DNA of 64,000 bases, from positions 19,720,980 through 19,784,979 of the forward strand of contig NC_136010.1 in assembly GCF_048128805.1 (NCBI RefSeq). Direction: 5' to 3'. Each line of letters opens with the position of its first letter. Position 1 is the first letter of the stretch. This DNA comes from Centroberyx gerrardi. Its lineage: Eukaryota; Chordata; Actinopteri; Beryciformes; Berycidae. The position numbers and the translations under genes are program-made. This document shows, piece after piece, positions 1-14,290 of this stretch. The notes beneath the pieces were generated by a model, which did no database searches, was not told the DNA's origin, and was given only the letters and a program-made list of their open reading frames with translations.

Positions 1-3000
1 GATTCACAGAGATTGTCTGCTGTTTTGACAGGTGTCTGTGCTGGTTAATTTATCAGGCAATTACAGAATAAATGGAACTATCTTTACTTGGGTAACCTGA
101 TTGATCCTGCATGAAATTACACAACAAACGGTTTCTTGTTAGAGTCACTATTGAGTATTGGGTCGAGTATTGAAAATAAGATCAGAATAACAAAATAAAC
201 CAATTTATTATCCACCTCAACAAAGTTTTGAAGCATAAAGGATGAGTACCCAATGATCCTGCCTTGTAGTACGTGGGTTGCTCATTTCACAGAGACTGCT
301 TGGCTTGTAAGTTGCATTTATGAACATTCAGTGTAACACTATGTCTACTATCTTGAATTAAAGAGCTTGTCCTCATGAAAAACCTTCCACCCCTTTCACA
401 GGAGAGGAGTAGCACAATGTGACAGGAAGTAGTAAAATTAATATCTGACAAAGAATTGATAATGGCTTATGAAGACTGACAGCTTCGTATTGTCTCTGCA
501 CTTTTCAGTCTGTTCAGCACAGCCATTATCGATGGGCCAGACAGCAGACGGATAGGCAGCCTTTATGTACCCTATATAAAGTGTGACCCAGGAGCCAGGG
601 CTTTCTGAAAGTGTGCCAACTTGGACATGCTTCCAGCAATAGTCATGCTTCTGCCAGCTGCATCATCTGTGCCTGCACAAAAGCATGCCCTTTGAAAAGC
701 GCGCAAACACACACAAATGCAACGATGCGTGGCGCACATGCATCAGTGTGCAAACGTGCATGCTCACACTATTACGCTTTATTCACAGTTAGATACCCAA
801 TGAAAATGAATATCAGGGTTTTTTTTCTTGATTGGGAAATAAAATGAGGTTTCTTCTGAGTGGGCTTCACGATGCATTGTGAGAATTTTTAATTTTCCTC
901 ACAAGCCTGCACTTTCTTAAGACAGAAATCTTGCACAAACATTAAAAGCAGTGTAACACTGAGCCTAATCTAAAAAGATTCAAGGTGAAATCTAAGCATG
1001 CAGCACCAAATGTGGCAGAAGCAACAGAGCTCATCTGTCCTCTAGCAAAAGACTCACTGTGAGTCATACCAAGTGCACACATCACTGTAGAGACACTCAA
1101 TTATGATTCAAATCTCCATAACGGGGCAATAAAGCCATTTGTCATGTGACCATCTGCAGTGCATCTCCTCTGATTCTGCCTGAATATACTTAGTCTTTTC
1201 ACACTGAAAAGAGGAAAGTGTGGAACGTGTGGATATATTAACGTCAGCCTCAAATCTTAATCACCACACTATCGGTGCTGTGCCAGTGAATGAATTGCAT
1301 TTTCTGTAAACTTTGTCCCCTCTTGAAAATCTCCAGAAGCAGGGAGACAAATATAAAAACCCTGCAGAGTCATGGACCAGGAGTCTTTGTTTTACCTGGG
1401 GTTATTCTGCTCAGATTTAAAACAATGTGTGAAGGGAGAGAGCAACACCAGTTTAGTCCCAGCACCATAATTATCGCCTGCTTTCGTCTCTCAGGGATGT
1501 TCATGGACAAGGGCCTCATAACAGGTGACAGAATGCCTGCCAGCCGCCCCCAGTTCCCCGCCCCCACCCCAGAATGGTGACTATTATAAACCAAAAACGT
1601 ATGCTCTCAATATATATGCAAATGATGCTTGGTCCCAAGGTGAAGTTCGCAGAGCAGCAACGCCGCTTGCCTCTGTTTTGCTCATTTGCAAAAATGTTGG
1701 GAGTAACAAAGACCACAGGAAATTGAAAAATTGTTACTAAGTATTAGAAAAAGCAATCATTTTCCCCAGGCAGCCTAATCCCATGGAAATTGATCTCACC
1801 TCTCTCCCTGACATGCACCGGTAGGAAAAACACATAAGAGGAAAATGCCTTTCTCAATGTTGCCTGATGGAAAATTTGTTTGGTTGCAGATTTCTTCATT
1901 TTATTCATAAAAGCACGCCTTATTTGGTGTCAGGGACCGGTCTCTTTGTTTGTCCCCTCGGCTGCAAACAGGTGTACTGAATCCTCAAAAAGAAAATGAG
2001 TAACTGGTGTGTAATTGTTTCCTAGACTTGCTGCTGCTGCACACAGCTAGCTACCTGAATAACCTACAGTATCTGTGCTGCTTCTGCTGGGCTGCTCCAT
2101 CCATGCTGCATGCATGCAAATCTTCCCATTTGTTGTCTAATTTTAAACAGACTGATACCATCTCACTAATGCATTTGCTCTTCCTTTTCGTGGAAGTACA
2201 AATTGGAAACGACAGTCTATTACCCACTGCTCTGACCTTCGCCATGAAACATAATGTGAAAAGATCCACAATGCCTTTATTTGAGGGAGGGAGGGGGTAC
2301 GGTGGTGATTAATTAACCCAATTAATTTAGAATAAGATTATTTGAACAATTATTTTTAGATAACTCAGAGCAAGGTGTGATGATGACTATTATAATTACG
2401 GTTTAATTACAACACTAGAAAGTGAAAATACTTTACTATGAATACACTGGAAGTCTTTTGTACGATGTCCTGGGCCGTAGATGAAATTATAACTTCCTCT
2501 TGAAATACAAAAGAATGATTGGGAGACAATAAAACGATTAAGAACAAATCCACAGCCAGATCAAGCTCATTCCAAGTTAAGAGCAGGTGTTAAAATTATA
2601 ACATGCATTTTGATCGTGCTTTCAATTCTGTTTGCTGGTGCACAAAAGAAATTAGCTTACCCTTGGAAGCTGACACATTTGTTCTTAGTGGGTGACAGGA
2701 GAGCTCCTTACTGGGCATGATAGTGGGTAGCTGGTAGAGATTTCACATGGTTTATTGCTCCTACTTTCACCAGTGTTATTTATTGAACTGCCATCATGGC
2801 CCCTGCTCTCCACAGCCACTGAATCGCTCTGTGCCCCTCAGTACGAAAGAGGAATTTATGCCACATGAACAGCATACTGAGCTACAGTTTAAGTGTTATT
2901 AAGAAGCATCACTCATGCATAGGCTACTATTTACAGTAATACATTCACACATGCTGCGACTTCCTAATGAAGGCTCTTGAAGGAAAAATTATGATAGATT

Positions 3001-3153
3001 GTGTGGATGGCGTGAGGGAAGGAGAGAGCAGGGGAGAGAGGGGGGAAACTAGGTTTCAAGTATTCGACAGGCTAAATGAAGAACAAACGGGCACCATACA
3101 AGACAGTGAAGGAGAAAAGATTATCATCTGTAGATGAAAGAGAGAGAGAGGGG

Positions 3154-3222
<69 letters not shown>

Positions 3223-6200
3223 TCATTCACTGCCACACAGCTGTCTTATTTGCAAGGTGTTGAGAAACCACTTTTTTTTCAAGAGGATGAAAAGATTTTT
3301 CTGAAGCCAAAAGGGTCTGCTATCATTTTTGGGCAGCTTGAGCGGTAGAGATGTTATTAGCATAAATTATCTCCCCCACCAAAGAGATAGGAACATGCTA
3401 GCTCCTTTCTGCTTTTCACACTTAATTGCCCTATTTACTGAACAGTTGCCCATGGACAACAAATGCACACACGCTCTGAGATGCATACAGGACAACAGGC
3501 AGACACAAGCCAAATAGGGCATGAGTGATACACTGAACTATCTGCCAACCTGCATTAGATACAGTATGGCAGGAGTAGCAGTTAAGGTCCATTTAGTCTT
3601 AATGTTGGCCTGGGAATCCACAATAAAATGTTAAATATTGTTTTCTCGACCTTCTTCACTGTGCTCTATCTGATCAGTGTCTGTGTAAAAGGACAAAAAA
3701 ATAAAAAATTGTCTGCCAAATACATTTCTTGTGAGAGAGTGAGAGATAAATGGTTGCCACAAAATGAAATGGCTGTAAATGAAAAAAGCAATATTTTTCA
3801 AATGAAATAAATACTTGTTGCATCTAGTAAGAATGCATGCAGTATCTATTTACTTTGTCAGCTGTTTAGTCTGTATAATCATCAGCTCACATCTTTCTAA
3901 AGAGTACAACAGTATCCTAGCTGCTCAAAAAAAGCCTCATTGAAGTGACCCAGTAAGCAAGAGTGAGGTGAATTATAGATGTCTATGCCTAATGGACTCA
4001 TAGCTTCTCTCCACCTAGCCCAACACTCAGTGAGACTTTATGTAAGCGGTGCTCCAGCATGAGACACTTAGGTTTTAGCTGTTATGCATCACAATCTCAA
4101 CGCAAACTGTATTTTCTATTCAGTTTTCCTTCTTTCTTTTTAAATAATTCGCCGGGCATCTGAATTAGCTGGGGAATTAAGTCGAATGATTAAACGGGCT
4201 TCACGTGTCTGTAAATAGAGATAATAGATGTTCCTGTAGACGGGGTAATTGTCAGCGGCGTCTCTTGTGTAACAGTCTGGAGGAGGAACAAATCAAGTAG
4301 ATTGACTTCATTCATTCTGCTGGCCAGGTCATCTCCATAACCCTGGAGGGCCATACAGGATGTTAATGAGGTTGAGATTGTATCACAGCCTCCCCCCTCC
4401 ATCTGACCAGAGTGTAGCCCCGGCCCGAGCCGCGGCTACGGCACGGGAGGGTAAAAAACCATTCCTTCAGCCCAGGGGGGGTCAGTCGCTATGGTAACGT
4501 CCTGAGGCAGTGACCACATGTCAGAGGGAGTCTGGGGGCTGAACGTGGACTGGAGTAGGGGGAGGGAGAGGGGTGAGGGGAGGGGTAGGGGTGAGGGGTG
4601 GGGGGTGGAAGAGAACCGGCAATGTGTTGCCTGCAACTTGATACATGCGACCTGTGAGATATTTCAATCACAGCATGTTCCCTTTCATTTGTAACATTTC
4701 ACCTGTAACCCATAACCTGTAGCTATGCATTTTCACTTGTTGCACTCATTCATCAATTTGTTGTCGTTATGAAATACGATGGAATGGTGTGGAAATAAAT
4801 TAGCGAATTATGTTAATGTTCTGAGCACTGGAAATTAATACAAAGCATCGTGCTGCAACGTATTGTGTGTGTACAAGATACAACCATGAGGGAGTGGTGA
4901 GAGGACGCTTCTGTTTCAAACACGCTGGTTGATGCTTTCTCTAGTTATGGGTGGCTTCCTCCATTATGTTGAGCTGCTATCAGCACCTAAATGTTTCCTC
5001 AGACCATCGTGAGTTTGAAATATTGATGTGTGTGTGCCATGTGTATACTTTAGAGAAGTGAACTGGCTGTGCTCCACTGCACTGTACAAAGGGCAGAATA
5101 ATGAGGATTGCTTCTGCCAGAGGTGAGCTGTAGTTCAGACAGAGTCAAACTGGAGGTTGGTTCAGCTGCTGGAAAAGCTCAATATCAGTCAAGGAAGGTT
5201 CATTGTCTATTTAACCTCCCTCTTCCCTGGTATAAGTTGGAAAAATAATTTAACAGCCACACAGCCTTTCTCTCATGAACAAATTATGATGGTTGCTGCA
5301 ACCCAGACATGTTGACGTGAGAAGCTGATGTTGACGGCGGGAGGCTTGACGAATAGTAGTAGCATATAGAAAATAGCTGCAGTTAGATAATTAAATAGTT
5401 TCAATTAGATAGGATGTCTTAATGTGAAAACCTGCTACACAACATGACACATACAGAATATAATGTTCATGAAATAAGATACTTCATAAAAACAGCAGGC
5501 CCCCTCACCGCAATCCATTATTTTAGACAAATATGATGCACAGTTTTCCCCAGATCTTTCCTGTCCTTGCTTCTGTACTATAAGTTTGGCTCAGTGACAG
5601 CAATGTGAACTTGTACTGTAATGTACAATCACATATGTGTGATAAATCCTGACCACATTGATTTAACACAGTTCCCTCTTGAAACCTGCCACATCCAAGT
5701 TGCAGGGTCACCGTCAGTGGCAGGGATGATTTAGAGGGACCCAAGCCAGAAGGCACCTCTAAATGTCAAGATGAATCTATGGCTCCTCAACCGGATTCAA
5801 CCACAATTTTGGGACCCTTATCAACATAGAACATGCAAATATCTGATATCAATCAAAAGATAAGCTTATCATCTCTGTCAAACAGGCACAAAGGTCGTGG
5901 GATCCCTTGGATTTACCCTCTCCCAGTCACCTCACAGATTTTCAATAATTCTCATCTGATTCTCATGTTCTTTCAAAGCTTAATGTGACTTCTATGAATG
6001 TGACTGATAAAAAAATCTAATTATGGGAAATATAATATATAAAATAAAATTGCTTCACAAAAGATGTAACATCACCACATACTTATATGTGAGAAAGGTA
6101 TTTTGAGTGTTGAAATCTATAAGGATGATTTCACTGATTTCACATTCACTTTTTAAAGAAAAAAAAAAATACTCTTAATTATCTGTGCTATCACCATAGC

Positions 6201-7560
6201 AGAATTATGAACTATGTATTACCACATCTTACCACATCTCTAGGATTATTTGAAAACATGAATTTGGCTAATTATGGCCAATTTTGTCTACCTAAAATGG
6301 AGAAATTCAATTTCCTACTCCAGTGCTTTACTCATCCAGTCCAAACCATTACTTTAGCAGCACTATTACTGTTCAAAAATAGTGGTAGAATAGAATAGAA
6401 TAGAATAAAAAACACATGGGCCAACATAGATCTACACTGTGTTCTGATGCCTGCACCTTCCCCTATCAGGATCCGATGTGTCATCTTCAGCTGTATCACA
6501 ATATAATAGAAATAGAAGCATTAGTTTTACTTTTAAATAGTTTTGATCTATTTATTTTATTTAATCAAACAAGTGATGTTTTTGTTTTGCTATATAACAG
6601 ATAAAAACATAGGATTGTCGCTATTCATGTTGAATCAAACAGGTATATCATTTGTGTTTCACTTGGGGAAAACTTCTCTATTGTTGTTTTATGAAAATTC
6701 CATGAGAATTTGTTTGTCTGTATAAATATTTTGCTTCCATTCATTCTAACAAGCAACAATGAACACTGAGTTAAAATGATATACATACACAATACAAGTC
6801 ATAGTGAGCTAATGAGTCCAAACAAATACAAACCAACCCAGAGATATCTGGCCAATTTAGCGAGCACGAGTCTAATTCTAGATTTCACTCTAATCAAAAA
6901 AGATGTAATTAATTAATCAGATAATTCATTGCCACGCATGGCAGGACACACATCTGTGCTGTGGTAATGGGGAGGGAGAAACAAGCTGAGCGGTGCAGCA
7001 CTATTACTTTCCCCCTAGCCTGTTCATCAGCAGTGCTGGAATCCAGTCCGGCTTTAAAAAGGTCCAGCACTCCCAGATGCTCAGAGAGCCTGTATAGTGC
7101 GTGTGCTGCACTTGGCGTTTTCAGTATGCGAGCACAGTGCGGCGTGTCGACGGGATGGATGGATCTGAGCGGTGCGAGGGTGTCTGAGGTAACCGAGAGG
7201 ACATGAGGGAGGCAGCGCCTGTACAAGGCAAACATAAACTGTGCCACTTCATCTGAAAACAATGGGGGACAGGACACTGAATGTGCTCTCATCCACGTCT
7301 CCATTGTCTGCCCTCCTCTTTTACTCCTCCTCCGAGCAGGGAGCATAAGCGGGGTGAAAGAGGGAGGGAGAGGGAGAGAGGGGGAGAGGGGGAGCAGCAG
7401 CGGGGGCAGTGGGGGTCTGGCTGTGTTCTTTCTCCTCTGTCTGTGTGCGAATGCACAGACGGTTCAGTAGTAATTTGATGTGTGTCCCCGGGGACATTTG
7501 ATGGATTAAAGCTAAGCAGCTCCATTTCGCAGCACCACCTGATCTTCCACTGCCTGTGCC
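1..7560. other. Non-coding DNA upstream of scrt2
   Basis: No exon, RNA gene or recognisable transposon is seen here. Reading frames are short, lack family motifs and are broken on both strands. It holds a (GA)n tract near 3.14-3.22 kb, a short GAATA run near 6.38 kb and G-rich patches near 4.55 kb. Long flanks of this kind beside developmental transcription factors often carry enhancers, so conserved elements are plausible, but a single genome cannot show them. Confidence 0.5.
3139..3219. repeat. (GA)n microsatellite
   Basis: About 80 bp of almost pure AG dinucleotides, broken only by a few GGG interruptions. It creates a spurious Glu-Arg reading frame. Confidence 0.95.
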
Positions 7561-7563
7561 CCA

Positions 7564-7569
7564 TATAAA
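7564..7569 (+). promoter_or_regulatory. scrt2: TATA box of scrt2
   Basis: A TATAAA hexamer lies about 405 bp upstream of the scrt2 ATG. It predicts a start site near 7595, just before a (CT)n tract that would fall in the 5' UTR. No other TATA hexamer lies between it and the ATG. Transcript data are not available here, so the start site is inferred. Confidence 0.55.
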
Positions 7570-7601
7570 GGCTGGCGTGATTGCTGATCTCAGCTAGTCT
7601 G

Positions 7602-7605
<4 letters not shown>

Positions 7606-7641
<36 letters not shown>
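7606..7641. repeat. (CT)n tract in the predicted scrt2 5' UTR
   Basis: An uninterrupted TC/CT run of about 36 bp lies just downstream of the predicted start site. If transcribed it gives a pyrimidine-rich leader. Confidence 0.9.
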
Positions 7642-7645
<4 letters not shown>

Positions 7646-7974
7646 CTCTCTCTGTCTGTCTCCATCTCTTCTCTTTCTCGCTGGTCCCTTAAGCCTGCTG
7701 CATCACAGGAGCTATCCAGTGCTGAACAGGATCGTTTTTATTTTTTTTTTTGGGGGGGGAAAGCTGGGGGAGCCATAGAGTATCACACAGCATTGCCGTC
7801 AGCCTTGTTCTCCACTGGTTTCCATTTTCTTTCTTATCTTATGTTTTTGGCTGTTGTCTCCACATTAACCACAAGGATTACCGTCAAGCCAGCTCCGCTT
7901 GTGTGCTTTCTCAGAAGGTCTCTTATTTTTCTCTCATGCTTTTTTCTCAGCTCTGTGTTTTTATCCATTGAAAC

Positions 7975-10900
7975 ATGCCCCGTTCATTTTTGGTGAAGAA
8001 AATCAAGCTTGATGATTTCTCTTCGTCCAATGTGGCCACCTCTAATCATCATCACCACCTGGACGACTCGTTCACTTTTGCACGCTCCATCACAGACTCG
8101 GTGACCAGCCTGGGGGTTCGTCTCAGTGAGAATGGTGAGTTAACATGCCGCTGGTCTCAAAGATGTTTGCTAGCACCGCTGCCCTGTAGAAAAGCTCTGC
8201 TGCTGATTTCAGCATGCCTGACATTTCCACAGTTAACACAGAATGCATCCTCTTTTGTTTGTGTGTTATTGTGAAATTTCCTTGTGCCTCAGCCTGTAAC
8301 ATGTCCATAGTGTGTAAATTAACATGAGATGTGACATGTAGCCTGCTGATTTTTGCATCAATATCCCAAATAATCCCCACCAGCAGCACCCCACCCCCAT
8401 CACCGCGCTCCCAGACTTTTGTTTTTTGACTCCAGTGAAGGACAGACACAATTCAGGTCACAGCGGCGGATTAGCTTATGTAAATAGGGAACAAAACGTG
8501 TCTCTAATCAGGAGAAGCTTCAGTTACGTATTTGTATGACTGCGCCAGCCCTGTGGTGGCCGGACACATACAGGCTGACTCTATCTGCTCGTCATGCGGG
8601 CTAAAAAATTCATGAATATGAGAGATGAGTATCGGATGATACATTTGTCCTTAGCTGTTATTGTCCTTGAGTTCCCATCACAGTCCGAGCCTCCCTTGCC
8701 CCCCTCTTCCCATCCAACTGGAGCATGCACAGTCTCCCCACCCCCATCCCTCCGCTACATCTTTCTCTTCCTTCCGGGCATTTGAAAACTAGCAGGGGTT
8801 AGAGTTTCAGCCATGCAGGCCTATCGCCGCCACAAGAGACATCAACACACTGTACAGTACAGCCAGGAGGGAGGTGGGGAGCCGGGCTGAAGGGATCGTG
8901 AAGGGAAGGAGAAAAAGGAGACAAAAATGCTTGGGGCAGCATTGAGGGGGATCACGTGACGGAGGTTGTACAGTAAACATGAAGAAAGGCACATAGCTGC
9001 ACTGTGGTCAACACACGGACTGAGGCACTAAGCTCCGGTCCGTGCTGAGAGGCGTCCTTCACTTTCACAGTCAGGTTTAAGCCTGCCGCTTCCATTTTGT
9101 GGCCATATTTAGAGGGCCAGATGTCTGTCTTTCTTTGTTGTGATTTGTTATGATATCTCCACAATAAGATAAGCTTCACAGTGCACAGCTAAATGATGAG
9201 ATGATGCCCACCTGTTATTCAATCGCATTAATGCCAAGGTTCAGTGAATTTTAGATGATCAGCATTAGTGGTATTAACAAGCACATGGATGCATAGTTAT
9301 TTGTGGTGAAAAGAGGCTGCATGGGTTTGTAAACAGTGATGGTTTGTTAAATTAAAAACAACTTACAGGCTGAACAATAGAAAATTATGACAAGAAATGA
9401 AAAATACATTTTTCTTTAAACATTTTTTGAAATGCATTTGTTATAGACTAGCATAGAATTATAGATATATTTACCAGGTTTATTTTTAACTTGGACTGAA
9501 TGTTATTTAGCTTTAATGCCGTGCAATTTTAGATCATTATGATGGGAAATCTCTGTATTATTATTCTCACCCTCTATTGTTCCTGATTCTATTGTTCAAA
9601 ACCATGATAAATAAGCATTATATAAAAAAAGAAGAAAAGAACGATAAGGCACTACATTGGCTTTGACAAAAGCCATTTAATTCACACAAAAGAATCTCCC
9701 TTTTCATGCTGAGTCAAAAAAAAAAAAAGGCAAAATAAAAGAATTCTCAACATGGCTGAAATACCTAGCATCAGCACTTCTGCCGTGCCAAGAGATTTTC
9801 TTTCCCCCCATTGTGGAGACATTTGACTTGAGTGTCTGTCGAACAACAAAGAGGGGTGGCTGAGAGGGTCCATTAATTACATGCTTGCTTTGCATTAGAG
9901 AAATGAGTCTGTGAGCTGTAAAGGCTGATACAGCGCTAGTCCTAAATGATGAACTCCTTGTCTGACCTTGGGTAATTGAAACATATTATACAACTCCGCT
10001 TACACTGATACATTTTGCTGAAAAAAAAAAAAAAAAATCTCAACAAAATAAGGGCCGTATGGTCGTATGGAGTGCAGAACTGGTTTAGCTACTGTATGTT
10101 CATGAAAGTCTGAATTAATCTTGGCTTGTGATATGGCTACAAATAATTGTTGAAGGTGGTACTTGTAAATTCAAGAATAATAGCAAGGATATACTTAATA
10201 AAATGCTTGAATTAAATACAGATTATTATTTTATTTTTTCATTTTTTGAAAGAAAGCGTTGCTGGCTCCCTCACACAAACAGCAGTCTGTGTGTTTGGAG
10301 TGTGTGTGAGTGTGTGTGAGTGTGTGTGCCTGGTGTCTCCCTGTCCCTGGGTGTCACGGTCATGCCTTTGACACGGTGGGCTGTGTGAGCAGAAACCCTT
10401 AGGGATGGAGATGGTGTAGTAAGAGAGCACTTCAATTGATTTCCTAATGACCTGCTTCTTGAAGGCACTTCAGCAGGCCTGCCGTTGTAGACAGGTGACC
10501 CTCTTCACAAACAATATGGGGATTTTGCTCCTCTGTAATGCCATGTATCAGATATCAGCTCAACTCTGTGCTCAAGTACACCGTGCTCAATAAACTATTA
10601 TTGTGTGTCGCAGACACTTAATCGGTTCCTTACACTATTTCTATCCTCTCCTGCGCTCGGCTGTTCTAACAGCTGTACTATTTTACAGATGATGGCCTAT
10701 TGATCAGTGCAAAACTTTGAATTTCATTAAAAAGCAGTCAATACCTAATTTCCACTGCTTGCTGCACACAGTGCTTAGGAATGGCTTTTTTTCTGCAGTT
10801 ATGCACTATTTCTCTCAGGGTAGGAATTGCACCACTTTTTACATTTGCACTCATATGTTCTTCCTATAGGATAGCAACCCTGGAGGTAAAGCACATTCAG

Positions 10901-12733
10901 AATTCATTCAGCTCCTGAGATTCACTACACAAGGATATATTGACTTCTGTTTAGATGCATTTAGCTGCCAGCAAGCCTTTTAGCTCCTATGGCACTGCGC
11001 TGCTTCAGAAGGCAAAGAAAGACAGGAATGATGCCAACAAAAATATATCTCTCTGTAATCATGTACTATATAGTTGTAGACGTTTAAATCGCTCATGGTA
11101 TTTTGTGCTTTGCTGCATCATGCCTAAACCTGCTTGAACAAGCAGCATAAAACCCTACAGAATGTAACAAGTTGATCTGCTATCTACCCCACTATGTGCC
11201 AGAATATATTTCATTGCAATGAAAAATCAGTGAATAATACAGAGAGCTCTCTCAAGTCAGAGGTGCAACCTGTTTAGAGGAGTGTTTTCTTATAACACAA
11301 ACCTTTTGATTTGGAAAAAAACAACAAACAAAACCCGTTCAGCAATAAAATACTTTCGAAAAATTATGCATGTCCTCAAATTCATTAACCATTTTTCAAA
11401 GTTCAGAGTTGAAACATAATGCTGTTCTGTGCCAGTGGCTTCTTGCACAGAGTGTGCTGTCTGTTTGACTCATAATGCCAGAGCTCACAGAGCCTTAATT
11501 GAGCAAACAGGGAGATAGGCCGCAGCCACAGAGGACTGACATACCGTAGATGAAGAAAATCTTATCATGGGAAGGAGGTCTAATCAATGAGACTACTTTA
11601 TGTAAGAGGGGCTTTAATGTGCGTCTCCTTTCACAGGAGAATTCTTTGATGAGCTATTATCTGTGCCTCAAATCCACTGCTCATCCTCAACGTAATAGTG
11701 CAACCTTCCTAAAAGCAGCTGAGCACATCATGTTTTCCTGCATCACCGCGCTATTGTGTATACAACCTGTGTGATCTGGAAAAAATGCAATTTGTTCTGT
11801 GCTGCCATTATTCCATCATTCCACAAAGGGCAATCATCCAACATGATAATCATGTAATCACCACCATGTCACTGCGTCCTTATCCATCACAACCGCTGGC
11901 CAACTGTAATTGCGTGCATCTCTTCCCCAGGCTACATCCAGGATTACATCACGCCATCTGTATACCAGGGGGAGAAGAAGATGGAGCACAAGCTGGCTTC
12001 ACCGGTGTCGGACCCCCTGTACACCCAGGTGAGCAGCGGAGGGGAGGAGTACTGCGACCCCGACCTGGAGCACCCCGACAGCCCGCAGTCCGGCATGACG
12101 GCCAGCGGCTTCTACAGCGGCGAATCGGAGGCCCTGACCGAGGGTTACACCATGGATGCCTTCTTCATCTCTGACGGGCGCTCGAGGCGGAAGGGGGAGG
12201 GCGAGAGTCGCGGGGGGAGCTCCAGAAGCAGCACTGCCACCGCTGCGGCCCAGGAGAGGGGAGCCGGCACGCCTCGCCACACCTGCAACGAGTGCGGCAA
12301 GACGTACGCCACCTCCTCCAACCTCAGCAGACACAAGCAGACGCACCGCAGCCTGGACAGCAAGATGGCCCGCAAGTGTCCCACCTGCGACAAAGTGTAC
12401 GTGTCCATGCCTGCGTTAGCCATGCACATCCTCACCCACGACCTCAAGCACAAGTGTGACGTGTGCAGCAAGGCCTTCAGCCGACCGTGGCTCCTCCAGG
12501 GCCACATGCGCTCACACACGGGGGAGAAGCCCTTTGCCTGCGCCCACTGTGGCAAAGCCTTTGCTGACCGTTCAAACCTCCGCGCCCACATGCAAACACA
12601 CTCTGCCTTCAAGCACTACAGATGCAAGCGCTGCAATAAGACCTTCGCTCTCAAGTCCTACCTGAACAAGCATTATGAGTCAGCTTGCTTCAAGGGCTCC
12701 GCAGACGAAGACGACTCTGGATCAGAAAACTAA
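7975..12733 (+). CDS. scrt2: Scratch 2 zinc-finger transcriptional repressor (two exons)
   Basis: Snail-superfamily repressor of neuronal differentiation, acting in the nucleus on E-box DNA. Exon 1 is 7975-8134 and exon 2 is 11931-12733. The join is phase 1, with donor GTGAGT and acceptor CCCCAG, and gives 320 residues; human SCRT2 is about 307. The first nine residues, MPRSFLVKK, are the SNAG corepressor-binding motif and fix the start. The middle carries a stretch ending [16 protein letters not shown] (about residues 126-141), which fits SCRT2 better than SCRT1. Five zinc fingers follow at about residues 170-192, 201-223, 227-249, 255-277 and 283-306. The last is C2HC (HYESAC), as usual in the family, and the TGEKPF linker lies between fingers 3 and 4. 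The acidic tail ends DEDDSGSEN. The srxn1 and tcf15 neighbours match human 20p13, where SCRT2 lies. The single ~3.8 kb intron sits between the SNAG exon and the finger exon. I see no defect. Confidence 0.96.
8135..11930 (+). other. scrt2: scrt2 intron 1
   Basis: Intron between the SNAG exon and the finger exon. It holds poly-A runs (9717-9729 and 10021-10037) and an impure (GT)n tract near 10.29-10.33 kb. No second gene or recognisable transposon is seen inside it. Confidence 0.85.
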
Positions 12734-13029
12734 CTGCAAGAAGGAAGCAAAATTTTGAACCCCTGTTGTAGGTTCTCAACCAATAACCCTGTTCACTCTG
12801 CCCTCCATGCCTTTTTTCTTCCCTTTTTTTAGAAAGCAATATTTTCACTGAGATTACGTGAAGAAACTATAATGATTATGGCAAAGACAATTTCAAAAGA
12901 TGCTGGATTTTTTCCCTGCACAGTAGCTAATCGTCCACAGAAACATACAATCAAACAACCTTCCCCCAAATAGAAACTGTAGATGTTAGTTGTACACAAA
13001 TAACTAACAGGTGCACGCACGGATGTGCG

Positions 13030-13077
13030 CTTACACACACTACACACACACACAAACATGTACACACACACATACAT

Positions 13078-13114
<37 letters not shown>

Positions 13115-13215
13115 TGTACACACACACACACATAAACTAATGCACACACATACACACGTACACGTACACACGTGCGCGCATGCGCACACACACGTACACA
13201 CACACATACGCTCAC
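13030..13215. repeat. Degenerate (CA)n microsatellite in the scrt2 3' UTR
   Basis: About 185 bp of CA dinucleotides interrupted by TG, CATG and GTAC steps. Alternating purine and pyrimidine runs through most of it. Confidence 0.9.
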
Positions 13216-14155
13216 ACAATTATATATGAGGCCTGGCATGTGAATTTTTATCAATGACTATAATGATATTGATATCAATAGTAATAATATTTAGATTCCT
13301 GATATTTTATAGCAAATAGTACGGGAAAATGAAAAAAAAAAAACATAAAAAGGACTGTAACAGTGTTCTTTTGTTTTTTAGAGACAAAAATGACCTCTTG
13401 TATTTTTATGCTGCTTTTTATTTGCTAAGAATTGAATTCTTTTGCAACTGCCAACATGAACTTTTTATGAAAATGTGAACTATGACAGTATTTGCAAAAA
13501 AGGGAGATCATTTTAAAAGGTAAAAGACAAACCCCTTTTTCCACACCAATGTTTCAATTCAACGGATGTTATTTTTCTATTTGATTTTTCTAAATTTATT
13601 TTTTTGTGCTTATTATCCCTTGTTGATCAAAAGTATCTTTGTAACTGTGGGTATTCAAACAAGTTAAAAAATTAGCTCGTTCTAGTGAATCACATAAGCT
13701 ACACAAGCTCATAGGCCATAGGTCATTCAACCCAATTCTGAAAGAGCAGGTATTTTGATGTTAGGCAAGCCTGTTGAACAGGTTATCACTTACTCCGTCC
13801 AATCAAATTCATGTTCTCGCCCTGATATATTGACTTGGACAAAAACACTGGGAGCCAAACCAAATGATCTATCGTTATAAGTGCCATGTGCGGTGATCCT
13901 GTCTATAGCAATGAAAACTCTCGTTGTTCTTCCTCCACCATGGTGGCTTGCATGAACTCTGCTGCCTTTATGGTGCATCATCCAGTCTTAACAAGCAATC
14001 TTCCTCCACTGTTTGAGGTGCTCCCCCTCCTCCACTGATACCTCAGAGTGATGAAGGTATGGACTCACACCCTCAGTTACAAAGTGACAGTCAAATAATT
14101 CTGTTTGTCTGTTTGTACGTCGCTCAAAGCTCTGCCCATGGTTTAGATACATACC

Positions 14156-14290
14156 ATCTATTTATCATGTAAATACTTTATTTATTTATTTATGTATTTA
14201 TTTATTTATTTATTTACCTTATTTTTTCTGTGTATTTATTGAAGACTTGCTTCTTAATTTATTATCATCTATTTATTTATTTATTGTTTA
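14156..14290 (+). promoter_or_regulatory. scrt2: AU-rich element cluster in the scrt2 3' UTR
   Basis: More than ten overlapping ATTTA pentamers in a TTTA-repeat context, 260-390 bp before the poly(A) signal. In mRNA, overlapping AUUUA is the class II AU-rich element bound by the TTP, HuR and ELAV families, which control message stability. This function is inferred. A plain TTTA microsatellite would look the same. Confidence 0.45.

Noticed and set aside
6909-7346. Minus-strand open frame of 145 codons upstream of scrt2
   Set aside because: No domain, signal or family resemblance; it overlaps a frame on the other strand and lies next to the scrt2 promoter. Probably a chance frame in GC-richer regulatory DNA.
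11999-12612. Long minus-strand frames across scrt2 exon 2
   Set aside because: Shadows of the zinc-finger exon, whose base composition keeps antisense frames open.
12829-13254. Minus-strand Cys/Val-rich frame
   Set aside because: Translation of the (CA)n tract in the scrt2 3' UTR.
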